Source: Siphonodentalium dalli (Eukaryota; Mollusca; Scaphopoda; Gadilida; Siphonodentaliidae). From it: 64,000 nucleotides of DNA. Each line of letters begins with the position of its first letter. The first letter of the stretch is position 1. The stretch covers positions 141,442,351 to 141,506,350 of the forward strand of contig CP136062.1 in NCBI GenBank assembly GCA_032622095.1, given 5' to 3'. Positions 45,440-55,827 of the stretch are shown here, piece after piece. Both the position numbers and the translations under genes were made by a program. The notes under the pieces are model-generated. The model was not told the DNA's origin. It worked only from the letters and a program-made list of their open reading frames with translations, and did not search any database.

Positions 45440-46705
45440 ATGGTGCCTGATAAACTGAGAAACAGAGATCAATTACTTATTGGAGGAATTTATAGGAGCC
45501 CACACAGTTCTGAGGAAAATAACAAGGCACTTATCAAGCAAATGAAGGAAATGGCGGATAGAAGATATTCCCACAAAATAATAGCTGGAGACTTTAATTT
45601 CAAAGAAATCAACTGGGAGAACAGAAGCACAACAAATGGTGTGGATTCAGAAGTATACAAATTTTTGGAGGGAACAAATGACACATTGCTGCATCAAAGC
45701 GTAAGAAAGCCAACAAGACACAGACAGGGACAAACCTCCAATATACTGGATTTAATATTCACCAATGAAGAACAAATGATTGAAGATATCAACTATCTCC
45801 CACCAATTGGAAAAAGTGATCATCTAACTTTGAGTTTCGCTCTGACATGCTACGTAGACACAGTGGAGACTATAGGGGAAAGACATCTATACAATAAAGC
45901 GGATTATGATCAAGCGAACAATCTACTTACAGATTTGGACTGGACGGCAATGAATATGATGTCAGTAGAGGAAACATGGGAATACATAACAAGGAACATA
46001 TTAATCATTAGAGACAAGACAGTTCCTCTAACAAAGACAGGGAAAATTAAGAAAAAGAAGAAAGTGTGGATGACAAAAGAGGCGCTGAATGCCGTCAAAG
46101 AAAAACAAAAATACTGGAAGAAATATATCCACAATAAATCAGACAAGACATTCAAATCATATGTGGCTGCACACAATCTAGCCACCAAAGCGACCAGACA
46201 AGCCCACAAGGACTTTGAAATGAAGCTTGCCGCTAACTTCAAGAAAGACTCAAAATCTTTCTGGAATTATGTCAAGCAAAATACAAAGATCAAAGTAGGG
46301 ATAGCTGACATAGAAGATAAAGATGGGAACATCATTAGAGACAACAAAGACAAGGCTGAGATATTTAATGCATTCTTCTGCAGCGTCTTTACAAAGGAAG
46401 ATGATGATCATATCCCGGAACTTGATGATCGAGAATTCTCCGACGACGTAAAAAACCTAGTAGTGACACCAGAACAAGTTATGAAAAAACTGCTCGCATT
46501 GGATTCAACGAAATCACCCGGGGAGGATCAACTCCATCCTGCGTTTCTAAAGGCGACTGCATCATGTCTTAGTACACCCTTATGCATACTGTACAATAAA
46601 TCCATAGAAGAAGGGGTACTCCCTCAAGGATGGAAGAATGCATCAGTAGTTCCCATATACAAGAAAGGAAGAAAATGTGTACTCCAGGCAGCTATCGACC
46701 AGTAA
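45440..46705 (+). pseudogene. LINE ORF2 part 1: truncated endonuclease and start of reverse transcriptase
   Basis: A 421-codon frame. GGIYRSP (15-21), GDFNF (50-54) and SDH (126-128) are the second half of an AP-like endonuclease/exonuclease/phosphatase domain. The N-terminal half with the catalytic Asn and Glu is missing. A basic linker (KKKKK near 210) and the first fingers motifs of the reverse transcriptase follow (STKSPGEDQLHP, GWKNASVVPIYKKG). A frameshift near 46670-46690 ends the frame in the middle of the next reverse-transcriptase motif, and a second lies near 46715. Confidence 0.88.
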
Positions 46706-46756
46706 GCCTGACAAGTAATATGTAAGATACTGGAGAGAATCATCCGAGACAAGATA

Positions 46757-48103
46757 ATGGAGCACATGGAATCAAATAATCTATTCACAGAAGAACAACA
46801 CGGCTTCAGAGCTCAACACTCATGCGTGACCCAACTCCTAGAAGTTCAAGAAGACTGGTACGAGGTTCTCAATGAAGGAAAAGAAATAGATGCAGTATAC
46901 TTGGACTTCAGGAAGGCATTCGATATGGTACCACACAAACGCCTGCTAAACAAAATCGACAGCTACGGAATCAGGGGAAACATCAAAAAGTGGATAACAG
47001 CGTTTTTAACTAACCGTATGCAAACAGTCAAAATAGGAGGACAACCATCAAGTGCTAGAAAAGTTACCAGCGGAATTCCACAAGGGTCTGTCCTGGGTCC
47101 AACGCTGTTTCTGATCTTCATAAATGATATCACAGAGGGAATAGACAGTAACATAAAAATCTTTGCGGATGATACCAAAGTATATAAAAACATAACATCA
47201 GAGGACGACTGCCAGAATCTTCAAAAAGACCTAGATACACTGTCTAGCTGGTCTGACAGATGGCTACTTCGCTTCAATGCAGATAAATGCAAAGTAATGC
47301 ATCTTGGGAATAATAATAAACAGCATCAATATACAATATCAGAGAATGGATCAATCCACACGATAGTGGCAGCTGAAGAAGAAAAGGATATTGGAGTAAC
47401 ATTCGACAAGAATATGAAATTCAACACACATGTCTCCACAATCGTAAACAAAGCAAACCAGAAGTTAGGAATCATGAGGAGAACTTTCCAGCATATGGAT
47501 GAAGACATGTTCAAGATCCTATATAAATCTTATGTCAGACCCACCCTAGAATATGGCTCATCAATCTGGAACCCACACTTAAGAAAGGACAAAATAGCTA
47601 TAGAAAGCGTACAAAGAAGAGCCCCAAAGCTGGTGAAGAAGATCAAAGATAAACCTTACGAAGAGAGAATAAAACATCTTGGTATACCAACTCTGGAATA
47701 CAGAAGAGAAAGGAGTGACATGACCCAGCTATATAAAATACAAAACAACATAGACAAAGTACGGCTGACAAAGACATTGGAAAAACCCAAGGATAGCAGA
47801 ACGAGAGGACACCCAAGCAAAATATATAAGAAGCGATACAACACCAACTTAGCCAAGAACAATTTCGTTGCCAGGAGTACGACAAACTGGAACAACCTGA
47901 CAGATCTATGTGTGACAGCAAACTCCCTAGATCAATTCAAATCATATCTCAACGATAGCTGGAGAGGAAAAGATAGCTGGAGAGGAAAAGAAAATAAATT
48001 TTATTTTAATTTCTATAATTGCGCAAACAAAAATAAAGTGAGCTCAAGAAGACAAGTAGCCATTACAAGCGAAAGCTTAACACAGGCTGAAGATCAAAGG
48101 TAA
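46757..48103 (+). pseudogene. LINE ORF2 part 2: reverse-transcriptase core and C-terminus
   Basis: A 448-codon frame continuing the enzyme. It has HGFRAQHSC (15-23), the catalytic LDFRKAFD (49-56), GIPQGSVLGP (107-116) and FADD (136-139), so the active-site aspartates are intact. The thumb and C-terminal part with WNPHLRKDKIAIESVQRRAP is present too. Near the end an 18-bp tandem duplication (GATAGCTGGAGAGGAAAA twice, about 47953-47988) lengthens the tail. Its separation from part 1 is due to small indels, not a natural ORF boundary. Confidence 0.9.
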
Positions 48104-48120
48104 ATCAAAGGTAAAGGTAA

Positions 48121-49192
48121 ATGGTGAAAAAGCGAGTCAAATAGCGACATTAGATACAGCGTAATACATGTCATGGTAACTTCAAAGAATGCCGGACTGT
48201 TGAGTGCGGATATGTTTGTGCACGGCATCCCATACTACTCAGGGGTGATTCTCCATTAAATGAACAATTTGGTCCAGAAAATTCTGGGAAAAAAAAGTTT
48301 GTCACATGCCGATGAATTTTATGTGAGTATGTAGCACAGATATTGGTGACCACGAAAATGACATTCCGCAAAATTATAGGGCCAGGTCAAGGTCAATCAA
48401 GGTCGTTCATTACAGCATGTGCCAAAGACGTTTTTTTGGGGTTGAATCAGGGCAATGTCATTGTCAAATTCGCTCTTTCTCCAAAACTTGTTGACATGTG
48501 CCCTTTAATAGTTGAATTATCGTTATGAGTATATATTGTTTGAGTAGCTGATGATGTATCCGTCCAAACGACGTATTGCGTAGCTCCGCACGTTGAGACG
48601 TCTATGAGATACAGCCATTTGAATATACGTGGTGGAAATTGATGTGCTTTGTGGGCGTGACTTAGAGTTCAAACTCTCTAAGAGGTCAACGAATACAGCG
48701 TTCAGATATGATAATTGGAAACATATTTTGATCGCATAAAAGGCTATTCCTATCAAGTCGAGCATGCCCTGGTCCCTCGTACACTTGGTTTGACTCCAAA
48801 CGATCGAGGAACTCTGATGTAGATGACGTGAACATACGTCAATCAAAGTCTGTTCCCCAAAGGGTTCACCAAATTGCAATGATAATTTAGAGTAGAAAAC
48901 ATTGTCGATGGATTTCTCTTACATGTTTCAAGATATTGAACTGAAATTTGATATTTAGTGGTTTCTCGGTGTGCTCTCAATCAGATAGAATTGTCAGTGA
49001 GATATTCTGATGGTCCAAAATGTGTATTTTGACGCCGTTGCTATAACACACGAGCCGGAAATCGCCCCGCAGGCAGAACGATTGTTGAAAAGTACGGAAA
49101 TAATTGACTTTCAAACTGTCATCTGCTTCTCACTGAGATTGTTTGATGTAAACGTCAATCCATTTAGAGAATTCGTTAGATTCCGTTGATCG
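48121..49192. other. Non-coding stretch, no gene supported
   Basis: Contains AGGTCAAGGTCAATCAAGGT near 48373 and a 118-codon minus-strand frame (48523-48879) without recognisable similarity. No splice-supported exon was found. Confidence 0.35.

Positions 49193-49228
<36 letters not shown>
49193..49228. repeat. Run of 36 C
   Basis: An uninterrupted poly-C tract, the longest in the window. Similar tracts lie at 14472-14503 (32 C) and 55507-55530 (24 C). Such tracts can form G-quadruplex or i-motif structures, and exact lengths are prone to sequencing error. Confidence 0.9.
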
Positions 49229-49229
<1 letters not shown>

Positions 49230-49359
49230 ATTTTATATATACAAACGCACTAAAACTAATCCATATGTCATATTTGTTCTTTTTATCTAGATCATTCCTT
49301 AACATGTTTTATTTGTTAGATCGTGTTTGCGTCTCTGGATATTTCAAAATTAAAATTGC

Positions 49360-49760
49360 GTCATTACCCAAACAGAAGGAGTGTTTGGGTAATGACGCGT
49401 TTGGGTAATGACGATTTTCGTTTCAGCGCGCTCTTATATTTTGAATATCCATCACCTATGAAAATGAACTAGTTTATGAACAAACAACCGCTGTGAGCTT
49501 TCGAAAAAAACTTTTAATCGTTCGCCTACAGCATGTAACATTCAAATGGTCTGCGTTTGTGTAATGACGCTGAATAAACATACGCTAGCGATTTCTAGTT
49601 TCAAAGGTTGATTTTGAAAAATTATTCAAGGAAACATAACCTGTGTTTATTTTTTCTAGACATTAAAGGATATTTACTCCACGATGCAACCATAGCTATG
49701 AACAAGCTATGTTTCTGGTGAAAATATCAGCCGTCTTTATCGTGCGTTTGGGTAATGATT
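49360..49760. repeat. Dispersed GTTTGGGTAATGACG motif with hairpin
   Basis: GCGTCATTACCCAAACA (about 49360) faces TGTTTGGGTAATGACGCG (about 49382) as a hairpin. A direct copy follows at about 49399, and variants lie at about 49552 (GCGTTTGTGTAATGACGC) and 49743 (GCGTTTGGGTAATGAT). It is a 15-bp motif repeated over 400 bp, with unknown function. Confidence 0.6.
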
Positions 49761-49828
49761 CTATATAACGGGACACGCTTTTGGAAGACTTCACATGCTT
49801 TCCATTAACTAAATATTTAATTTCATAA

Positions 49829-50278
49829 AAATTATACGAATTGCATGGCGTTCAGTGCAAAATTCCGCACAAGAATATTAATTGGTTTAAAGATAAATCG
49901 TTCGGTGGCGAATGGGAACAATCAGGGAAGTTGAATGCCTTTGATTTGGGACATGCTGTTTCGGGGTACGTAGCCTGTAATATACACATGGCATATATGT
50001 TGTCACGCGTCCATACTAAACCCGAAATGTCTCTAATAAATGCCTGTATCGTGAGCTACAAGATCATTACCATCACTTTTATGTATTGTGGCCATTGTTT
50101 TTCATAGGATGAACTAATAACGCAGGACATGGGTTTGCTCGTTTACGGGAGAATCACCCTCAGACTCGAAGACCCCGTGCTACCGTACGATTGCATAATT
50201 GGATCAAAGAACACCCAATTGCTGAGTCAGGACATTTTTATGCACAGGATTTTCGTGGATGAAACTACTCAATATTGA
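49829..50278 (+). CDS. Unrecognised possible coding region, one in-frame TAG or two exons
   Basis: A single frame is open from 49829 to a TAG at 50105-50107 and resumes to TGA at 50276-50278. The first part includes NWFKDKSFGGEWEQSGKLNA then FDLGHAVSG, and the last part includes DELITQDMGLLVYGRITLRL then EDPVLPYDCIIGSK. Both look like folded-protein sequence. The TAG sits at the end of a good acceptor (TTGTTTTTCATAG|GATGAAC). GTACGT at 49966 and GTAGCC at 49970 are possible donors; only GTAGCC keeps the frame. So this could be two exons with a short intron, or a decayed mobile-element frame. No ATG start is seen, so an upstream exon would be needed. I do not recognise the family. Confidence 0.35.
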
Positions 50279-50280
50279 TC

Positions 50281-50870
50281 ATTATACCCCCCGCAACGAG
50301 TTGTGGGGGTATACTGGTATCAGCTTGTCTGTCCGTCCGTGGACGCAAATTTGTCCGGAGTTTTTCTCAGTTGTTTTTTGATCAATTTCCGTGAAACTTG
50401 GCACACACATCAACCACCATGGGAACCTGTGCACCTGCGATTATGATGTCTGTCGGACTTTTTTGGAGGAATTATTCGGCCTTTTTCGACTTAGAAAATT
50501 TTCACAACATGTATAATTTTGTCCGAGCTTTTATTCGTACATTTTTAGGTCAATTTTTTAAAAACTTGGCACAGATATGTAGAACCATGGGAACCTGTGC
50601 AACTGCGATTATGACTGATTCTTTTTTAGTGGAATTATCTCCCTTTTTCGACTTAGAATTTTTTTTGCATTTTTTTTTGCGATTATGACGTCTGTCTGAC
50701 TTTTTTTTTGTGGAGTTATGATTAGAGTTAGGGTTAGGGGGTTTAGGGTTAGGGATACCTGTTGACATATTTTCAGTGCCCAATATATGGTAATGGCTAC
50801 TTCACTCAAATAACATTTTGAATACGGGGGGTATTACTTAATCCCATCTGGGACAAGCCCATCTCTAGTT
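50281..50870. repeat. TTATACCCCCC-type dispersed repeat, copy 3, with TTAGGG run
   Basis: The head ATTATACCCCCCGCAACGAG is followed by GTCCGTCCGTGG, then two to three units with 'gggaacctgtgcacctgcga'. A short run of telomere-like TTAGGG units (about 50727-50755) lies before the tail, which includes GGGGGGTATTACTTAATCCC. It directly abuts the end of the candidate coding region at 50278. Confidence 0.78.
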
Positions 50871-50878
50871 TATCTTGT

Positions 50879-51857
50879 TAGCTCAACTTTACTTTGTAAA
50901 GTTTGAGCTATTGCATGGCTTTGTCGTCCGTCGCCGTGTGTCCGTGTGTACATAAGGCGTCAACAATGCAGGCTGCAGGTCGTACCTTTGGTCGGATCAT
51001 TATGAAATTTGTCATAGCTGTTGACATCAACATTTAGACCAGAATGATGAATTTTGGGGTCATTCGGAAAAAAAACATGGCCGCCAGCGGCCATCTTGGA
51101 TTTAAAAATTTAATCCATTAGCATGGGCCACAGGTCGTACTGTTCGTCTGATCATCATAAAATTTGTCATGGATGTTAATATTGACATGTAGATGGGAAC
51201 GAGTAATTTTGGGGTCATTTGGCCAAAAAACATGGCCGCCAGCAGCCATCTTGGATTTTACTCTTTGTATGACTAAATTCTTTAGCATGGGCTACAGGTC
51301 GTACCTTTAGTCTGATCGTCATAAAATTTGTCATGGATGTTAACGATGACATGTAGATGGGAACAACTCATTTTGGGGTCATTCGGCCGAAAACATGGCC
51401 GCCAGCAGCCATCTTGGATTTTACTCTTTGTATGACTAAATTCTTTAGCACGGGCTACATGTCGTACCTTTAGTCTGATCATCATAAAATTTGTCATGAA
51501 TGTTAATAATGACATGTAGATGGGGATGAGTCATTTTGGGATCATTCGGCCAAAAAACATGGCCGCCAGCAGCCATCTTGTATTTTACTCTTTGTATGAC
51601 TAAATTCTTTAGCATGGGCTACAGGTCGTACCTTTAGTCTGAACGTCATAAAATTTGTCATGGATGTTAACGATGACATGTAGATGGGAACGACTCATTT
51701 TGGGGTCATTCGGCCGAAAACATGGCCGCCAGCAGCCATCTTGGATTTAACTTTTCTCTTCATGTCTATAAACTAGTATTAGACATTCAACTTTCCACAT
51801 TCCTAATCGCTCCATTGACTGTAATACATTAAATTATTCCCTTTCCAAGTTGAGCTA
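50879..51857. repeat. TAGCTCAAC element with about 5 tandem units
   Basis: Ends are inverted: TAGCTCAACTTTACTTTGT on the left and CCAAGTTGAGCTA on the right (51845-51857). The body is a tandem array of about 160-bp units, each carrying CATGGCCGCCAGCAGCCATC, TTGTATGACTAAATTCTTTA and GACATGTAGATGGGAAC. The last 140 bp is nearly identical to the end of the element at 58264-61020. No protein is encoded. Confidence 0.88.
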
Positions 51858-52309
51858 CAGTGTCATTGATGTATTATCATTTGTTTTGAGTTCGTTGTAA
51901 GTGAAGTTCCTGAAAAATACATGTTATTCTCTACGTGTGTTGATTATTATGCGTATATTGCAATGCATACTCAACAAAATCCCAAAGTGATTTATTTCAC
52001 AATAATACGGAACCTGTCCCAAATCAGTCTTTATAGCGGGAATTCATAGTGACAACACCATTCATTTGAGCCATATTACATGCATGAAGGATAAACACGA
52101 ACACATACCACCCCCCAATATGGAGATAAAGTCAAAGTACGGTCAATAATAGTTTCGTTGTCCCGCCTGGGTCCCCAAGCACAATCAACGACGCACATGT
52201 TCACATTTCCCGCCAAAACTCAATTATATTTTATAACACGTTGGCTAAAATTCTGTGCTATAGCTGCAGTCGTCAACTGTTGTTGGACTAATACAGATTA
52301 TTGAACAAG
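51858..52309. other. Intergenic stretch, nothing recognised
   Basis: No gene or element ends were seen. Confidence 0.35.
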
Positions 52310-52650
52310 CTACGTGTGACGAATGAAAGATTTCGCTACCATTCGTATTTCGCCGCTATTAATATCTCCTGCAGACAAACCCTGCAGTATGACGTCACAT
52401 GGCACAAATGGTTTTACGATTGACAGAATATAAAGTCCTGTCAGTTTCATTTTCACTGACGCTACTTGAAATTCTAAGAAATACTTTATTCAATTCTCCT
52501 TGCTAGGTATTATTGGTCAATGCGTAGATGCTTTTTAGTGTTTATATTCATTATACCTGTTGGAATCTTAATGTAAGTTAAAAATGTGTAAACATTGTAA
52601 CTCGTAGCTCGTTAATTTATATAGTCTTCAATCAGACGGCAGTCTTACGT
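52310..52650. repeat. Second copy of the promoter-like repeat at 28397-28939
   Basis: Shared phrases in the same order include GCTACGTGTGACG, CCCTGCAGTATGACGTCACA, 'tttacgattg.cag', 'ttcaattctccttgctaggtatt' and 'atgctttttagtgttta'. The terminal inverted repeats seen in the other copy are not preserved here, so this is a partial copy. Confidence 0.6.
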
Positions 52651-53044
52651 ACGTAATTATATGACTAATTATTTGGATACCATCAACAGAATTAATGCAC
52701 CCACGGAAATGATCGACTTGCATAATATACGTAGCTTTGGATTGCTTTGTGGGACACTCAGGTGCAAGGAAATGGCTACTTTTCAGTTTAAAATCACAAA
52801 TTTTTCGCCCGACAGAACGAACCATCGTCGTCCCGTCGCGTTATGTGTTTCCCCAATACGGACTCATTAATTCCCCCCTGGCGGAAACCCTGGATTTATA
52901 TATATTCTTATATACTTTAGAAAATATTAAAAAATGAAAGTTCATATGCTTGATAAAAAATTGAAAGTCTCATAAAAAATAAAATTTAAATGACTTATCT
53001 GTGTTAGGTAAATGTCTATAAATGCGAATGAGAATAATGAGCCA
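52651..53044. other. Intergenic stretch, nothing recognised
   Basis: Only short overlapping frames; no feature supported. Confidence 0.3.
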
Positions 53045-54030
53045 ATGGCTTTTTCGTTCACTAAGCATCAATCAACAGCCAGGGACGTGGCTAGAGGGTC
53101 TCCATTGGGGGGCATCCACCTTGGGAAATTCCAAGTGCACCCCCCCCCCCCTTGAATCAGAATCAGACCAAATGCAACTTTTGCATAATTCCATTCCATT
53201 TGCACATCCCCCTTGCACCTCAGTGCTCACGCCTAAAATATCCTATATATTCATAAACCATGGTTTATATTCCTGGTATGAGAACATTAAGATTTTAACG
53301 ACAAATGCACATGGCTACGGGCAAGAGATCAGGACTCACCGGGCTGACCATGGTCAGAAAATCGACTGGCCTCAACTGAAGCTTTCCTATAGTGTTGGAA
53401 ATTTCAAACCTCATACTCCCCCTCAGGTTGGAAAATTCTCCAATTGATGACCATTTCAGTCCACAAGTTTGACCAAATGTAGTAAAATATTGTTTTGTTA
53501 AACTAATTAGCAGTTTTGAATTGGCCATGGGGGATGGACAATGACCAAGAAAATCCTATCATCTAGACTAGCCTCAAGCCTTCCTAGAGTTGGAAATTTC
53601 AAACCTGACACCCCACTTAGGTTGGAAAATTTCCAACTGATGACAATTCAAATGACAATGTTGACCAAATGTATGACAATATTGTTTTCTTAAATTAACT
53701 AGCAGTTTTTGACTGGCCACAGGGGAGGGACCAGGACACAAGCTTTTCAAGTGTTGGAAATTTCCAACCTGTCACCCCCCTTAAGGTTTGAAAATTTCCA
53801 ACTGATGATCATTTCAGTCCAAAATTTTGACAAAAAATAGGAAAATATGCAAATATTGGTCCAAAATCAATTAATATCCCCCCCCCCCCCAAATAAATTA
53901 TTTTGAAAATCAAACTACAAGAACATTTTCAACCTATTGTTGGCGTGAAACTTCCAACTAATGTTTTGGCAGGTATGAAATTTCCAACTGTTTAAAATTT
54001 TGACCAAAGTTTGACCCCAAATCCCCCTGT
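53045..54030. repeat. Repeat with TTGGAAATTTCCAAC-rich tandem units
   Basis: The first part (about 53095-53345) is a reversed relative of 6361-6720 (shared CATGGCTACGGGCAAGAGAT and TTTGCATAATTCCATT phrases). The rest consists of about three diverged units of 160-195 bp. Each starts GTTGGAAATTTC.AACCT and contains 'aggttggaaaatttccaact' and 'gaccaaatgta'. No coding capacity. A C-run (53879-53890) interrupts it. Confidence 0.6.
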
Positions 54031-54643
54031 GACCACGTCTCTGTCAACAGCACTTAAAAGCTTTCTTTCATTGTCTATAGGCAACTATCACCGCAGCCAC
54101 TGTCGGTGACTGCCCACAAGTTCATTGTGTTGTTAGTCATAACTAAGAAAACTGGGGACTTCCCAATTAGCCTACATAAACATTACACTATTTCAATCAA
54201 ATTAAGTTGCAGATTGCACAATTAATTAGCCAACATAAACATTTCTCAATGAAATTAAGCTGATTTAATCCCTTCTAATTAATGGGGCCAACCTCTCTGG
54301 GGCCGTCTTCATGTGGGGACGACTTTGTGCGGGGCCGACTTCTCCAGATACCTTCAATCGTTCTGTTTGGGTTTTCCATTCTAGAGTTGTTTATCTGGAA
54401 ATGTTGGCTTTTTGCTCCATCTGATGTCTGTTCAGGTCATAACTATGAGGACATTCAATAGAGGCTTCAATCGATTTGTTCGGGTTTTCCATTCTAGAGT
54501 TATTATGCCCATCGACCCTCTGAAGGAGGATTCAGGGATATAGAGTGGGGACCTCTGTCTGTCCATCTGTCCGTCCATCTGTCTGTCTTCCGTAACAAAC
54601 ATTTCACAACACAGCTCAAGTATCGATAGTCCAATTTCGATGT
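54031..54643. other. Intergenic stretch with repeat fragments
   Basis: Phrases 'gttcgggttttccattctagagtt' occur near 54365 and 54478 and also near 23734 and 56450. A fragmented dispersed repeat is thus scattered here and in ZFYVE27 intron 7. No gene. Confidence 0.45.
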
Positions 54644-54651
54644 ACTATTGG

Positions 54652-55819
54652 CAGTGTTCGCGCTGTCGGTAGCCAAATTAGCCAATGGCTAATCTTTTTC
54701 GAATTTGGCTAATAAAAATTTCATTTGGCTAAACTTTTGGCTAAACTTTTTTTTAACCCAAATGGAGACTGAAAGCATGGAGCCAGAAAGCTAATTAATA
54801 AAAGCGCTCAATAGATCGACATTCAAGACGAAGTTAGGTGACGAAAGTATTTCATTATTTTCGTACAAAGGGAAACCCGATCGACAACTCTATCAGCCTA
54901 GCGATCACAAAGTGATATGCAATCATCTTTAGTTTTCACAAGACGGACATTCAAAGACGCATGTACATTAAACCGACCGTGGTTGAATTATAACAATGTG
55001 AAGAAAGCAATGTTTGTAAAGTGCATTGACGCCGGTATATAGGCAATTTGTTCGTAACAGCCTGTTTTAATCTGGAGAAATATTACGTCACTCTGCACGA
55101 AGCAGCAAAAGGTCATTATTAATTTTTACATTTAATCCCCTAATCCCCCATTCAGCCCATTGTCTGTCTGGTCACTCACGGCGCGCCTGCACAATGCATG
55201 TTTATGATGACATTGTATTTATGACGGTCGAGGTTTATGAGCACCAAGTGTAAGACAATAGCTTAATCAGCCAAATGTGAATAACGACAGATATTTTGTG
55301 GCTATTTGTCGTCAATACCGATACAGTCAAAATAATATGCATGCTTTTATGACAGATTGTAATTTGATAATCGCGTAACAATATTAAGTTATTAGTTTCC
55401 AGATGTCACTTAGATATTTTCGCAAGGATAAATATTTAATGATTTAAAAAAGATATTGATATTAAACAAAAAAAATAATGACATTAAGAAGGACAATCCC
55501 GGGTTACCCCCCCCCCCCCCCCCCCCCCCCAATTCACTCTTTCACATAAAGATTAATAAATTTTTAATAAATGATATATATAAAAATACTTCTAGTTCAT
55601 CAAAATTATTTAAATTATTGTGTATTTTACCTGTGTCTGTTAGATTTTACGTTTTAGTCATTAATTGTGAACCGACCAGAAAACGATGATTTAATTTGGC
55701 CAAAGTGTTTTTTAATTTGGCCAAAAAACATTTGGCTAAAGTTTTTTTCATTTGGCTAATAAAATTTTCATTTGGCTAAACTTTTGGCTAAACTTTTTTT
55801 CGGTCCAGCGCGAACACTG
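54652..55819. mobile_element. hAT-type non-autonomous element with perfect 8-bp TSD (1168 bp)
   Basis: Exact target duplication ACTATTGG at 54644-54651 and 55820-55827. Terminal inverted repeats are CAGTGTTCGCGCTG and CAGCGCGAACACTG. Eight-bp duplications and CAGTGTT-type ends are diagnostic of hAT elements. Subterminal zones carry repeated TTTGGCTAA motifs at both ends (about 54705-54750 and 55698-55795), possibly transposase-binding sites. The interior encodes no transposase; a 24-base C-run and AT-rich filler are present. Confidence 0.93.
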
Positions 55820-55827
55820 ACTATTGG

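Larger units (their letters stand above)
44790..48120 (+). mobile_element. CR1-like non-LTR retrotransposon, inactivated
   Basis: The insertion carries remains of two ORFs in LINE order: a hydrolase-like ORF1 (44804-45397), then an endonuclease/reverse-transcriptase ORF2 (about 45400-48103). The reverse transcriptase, the C-terminal region with an SVQRRAPKLVKKI-type motif, and the esterase-like ORF1 fit the CR1 clade. The 3' end runs into AAATCAAAGGTAAAGGTAAA, a short repetitive tail. An internal deletion removes the N-terminal part of the endonuclease, and frameshifts break ORF2. The copy cannot be autonomous. The 5' boundary is uncertain. Confidence 0.85.
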
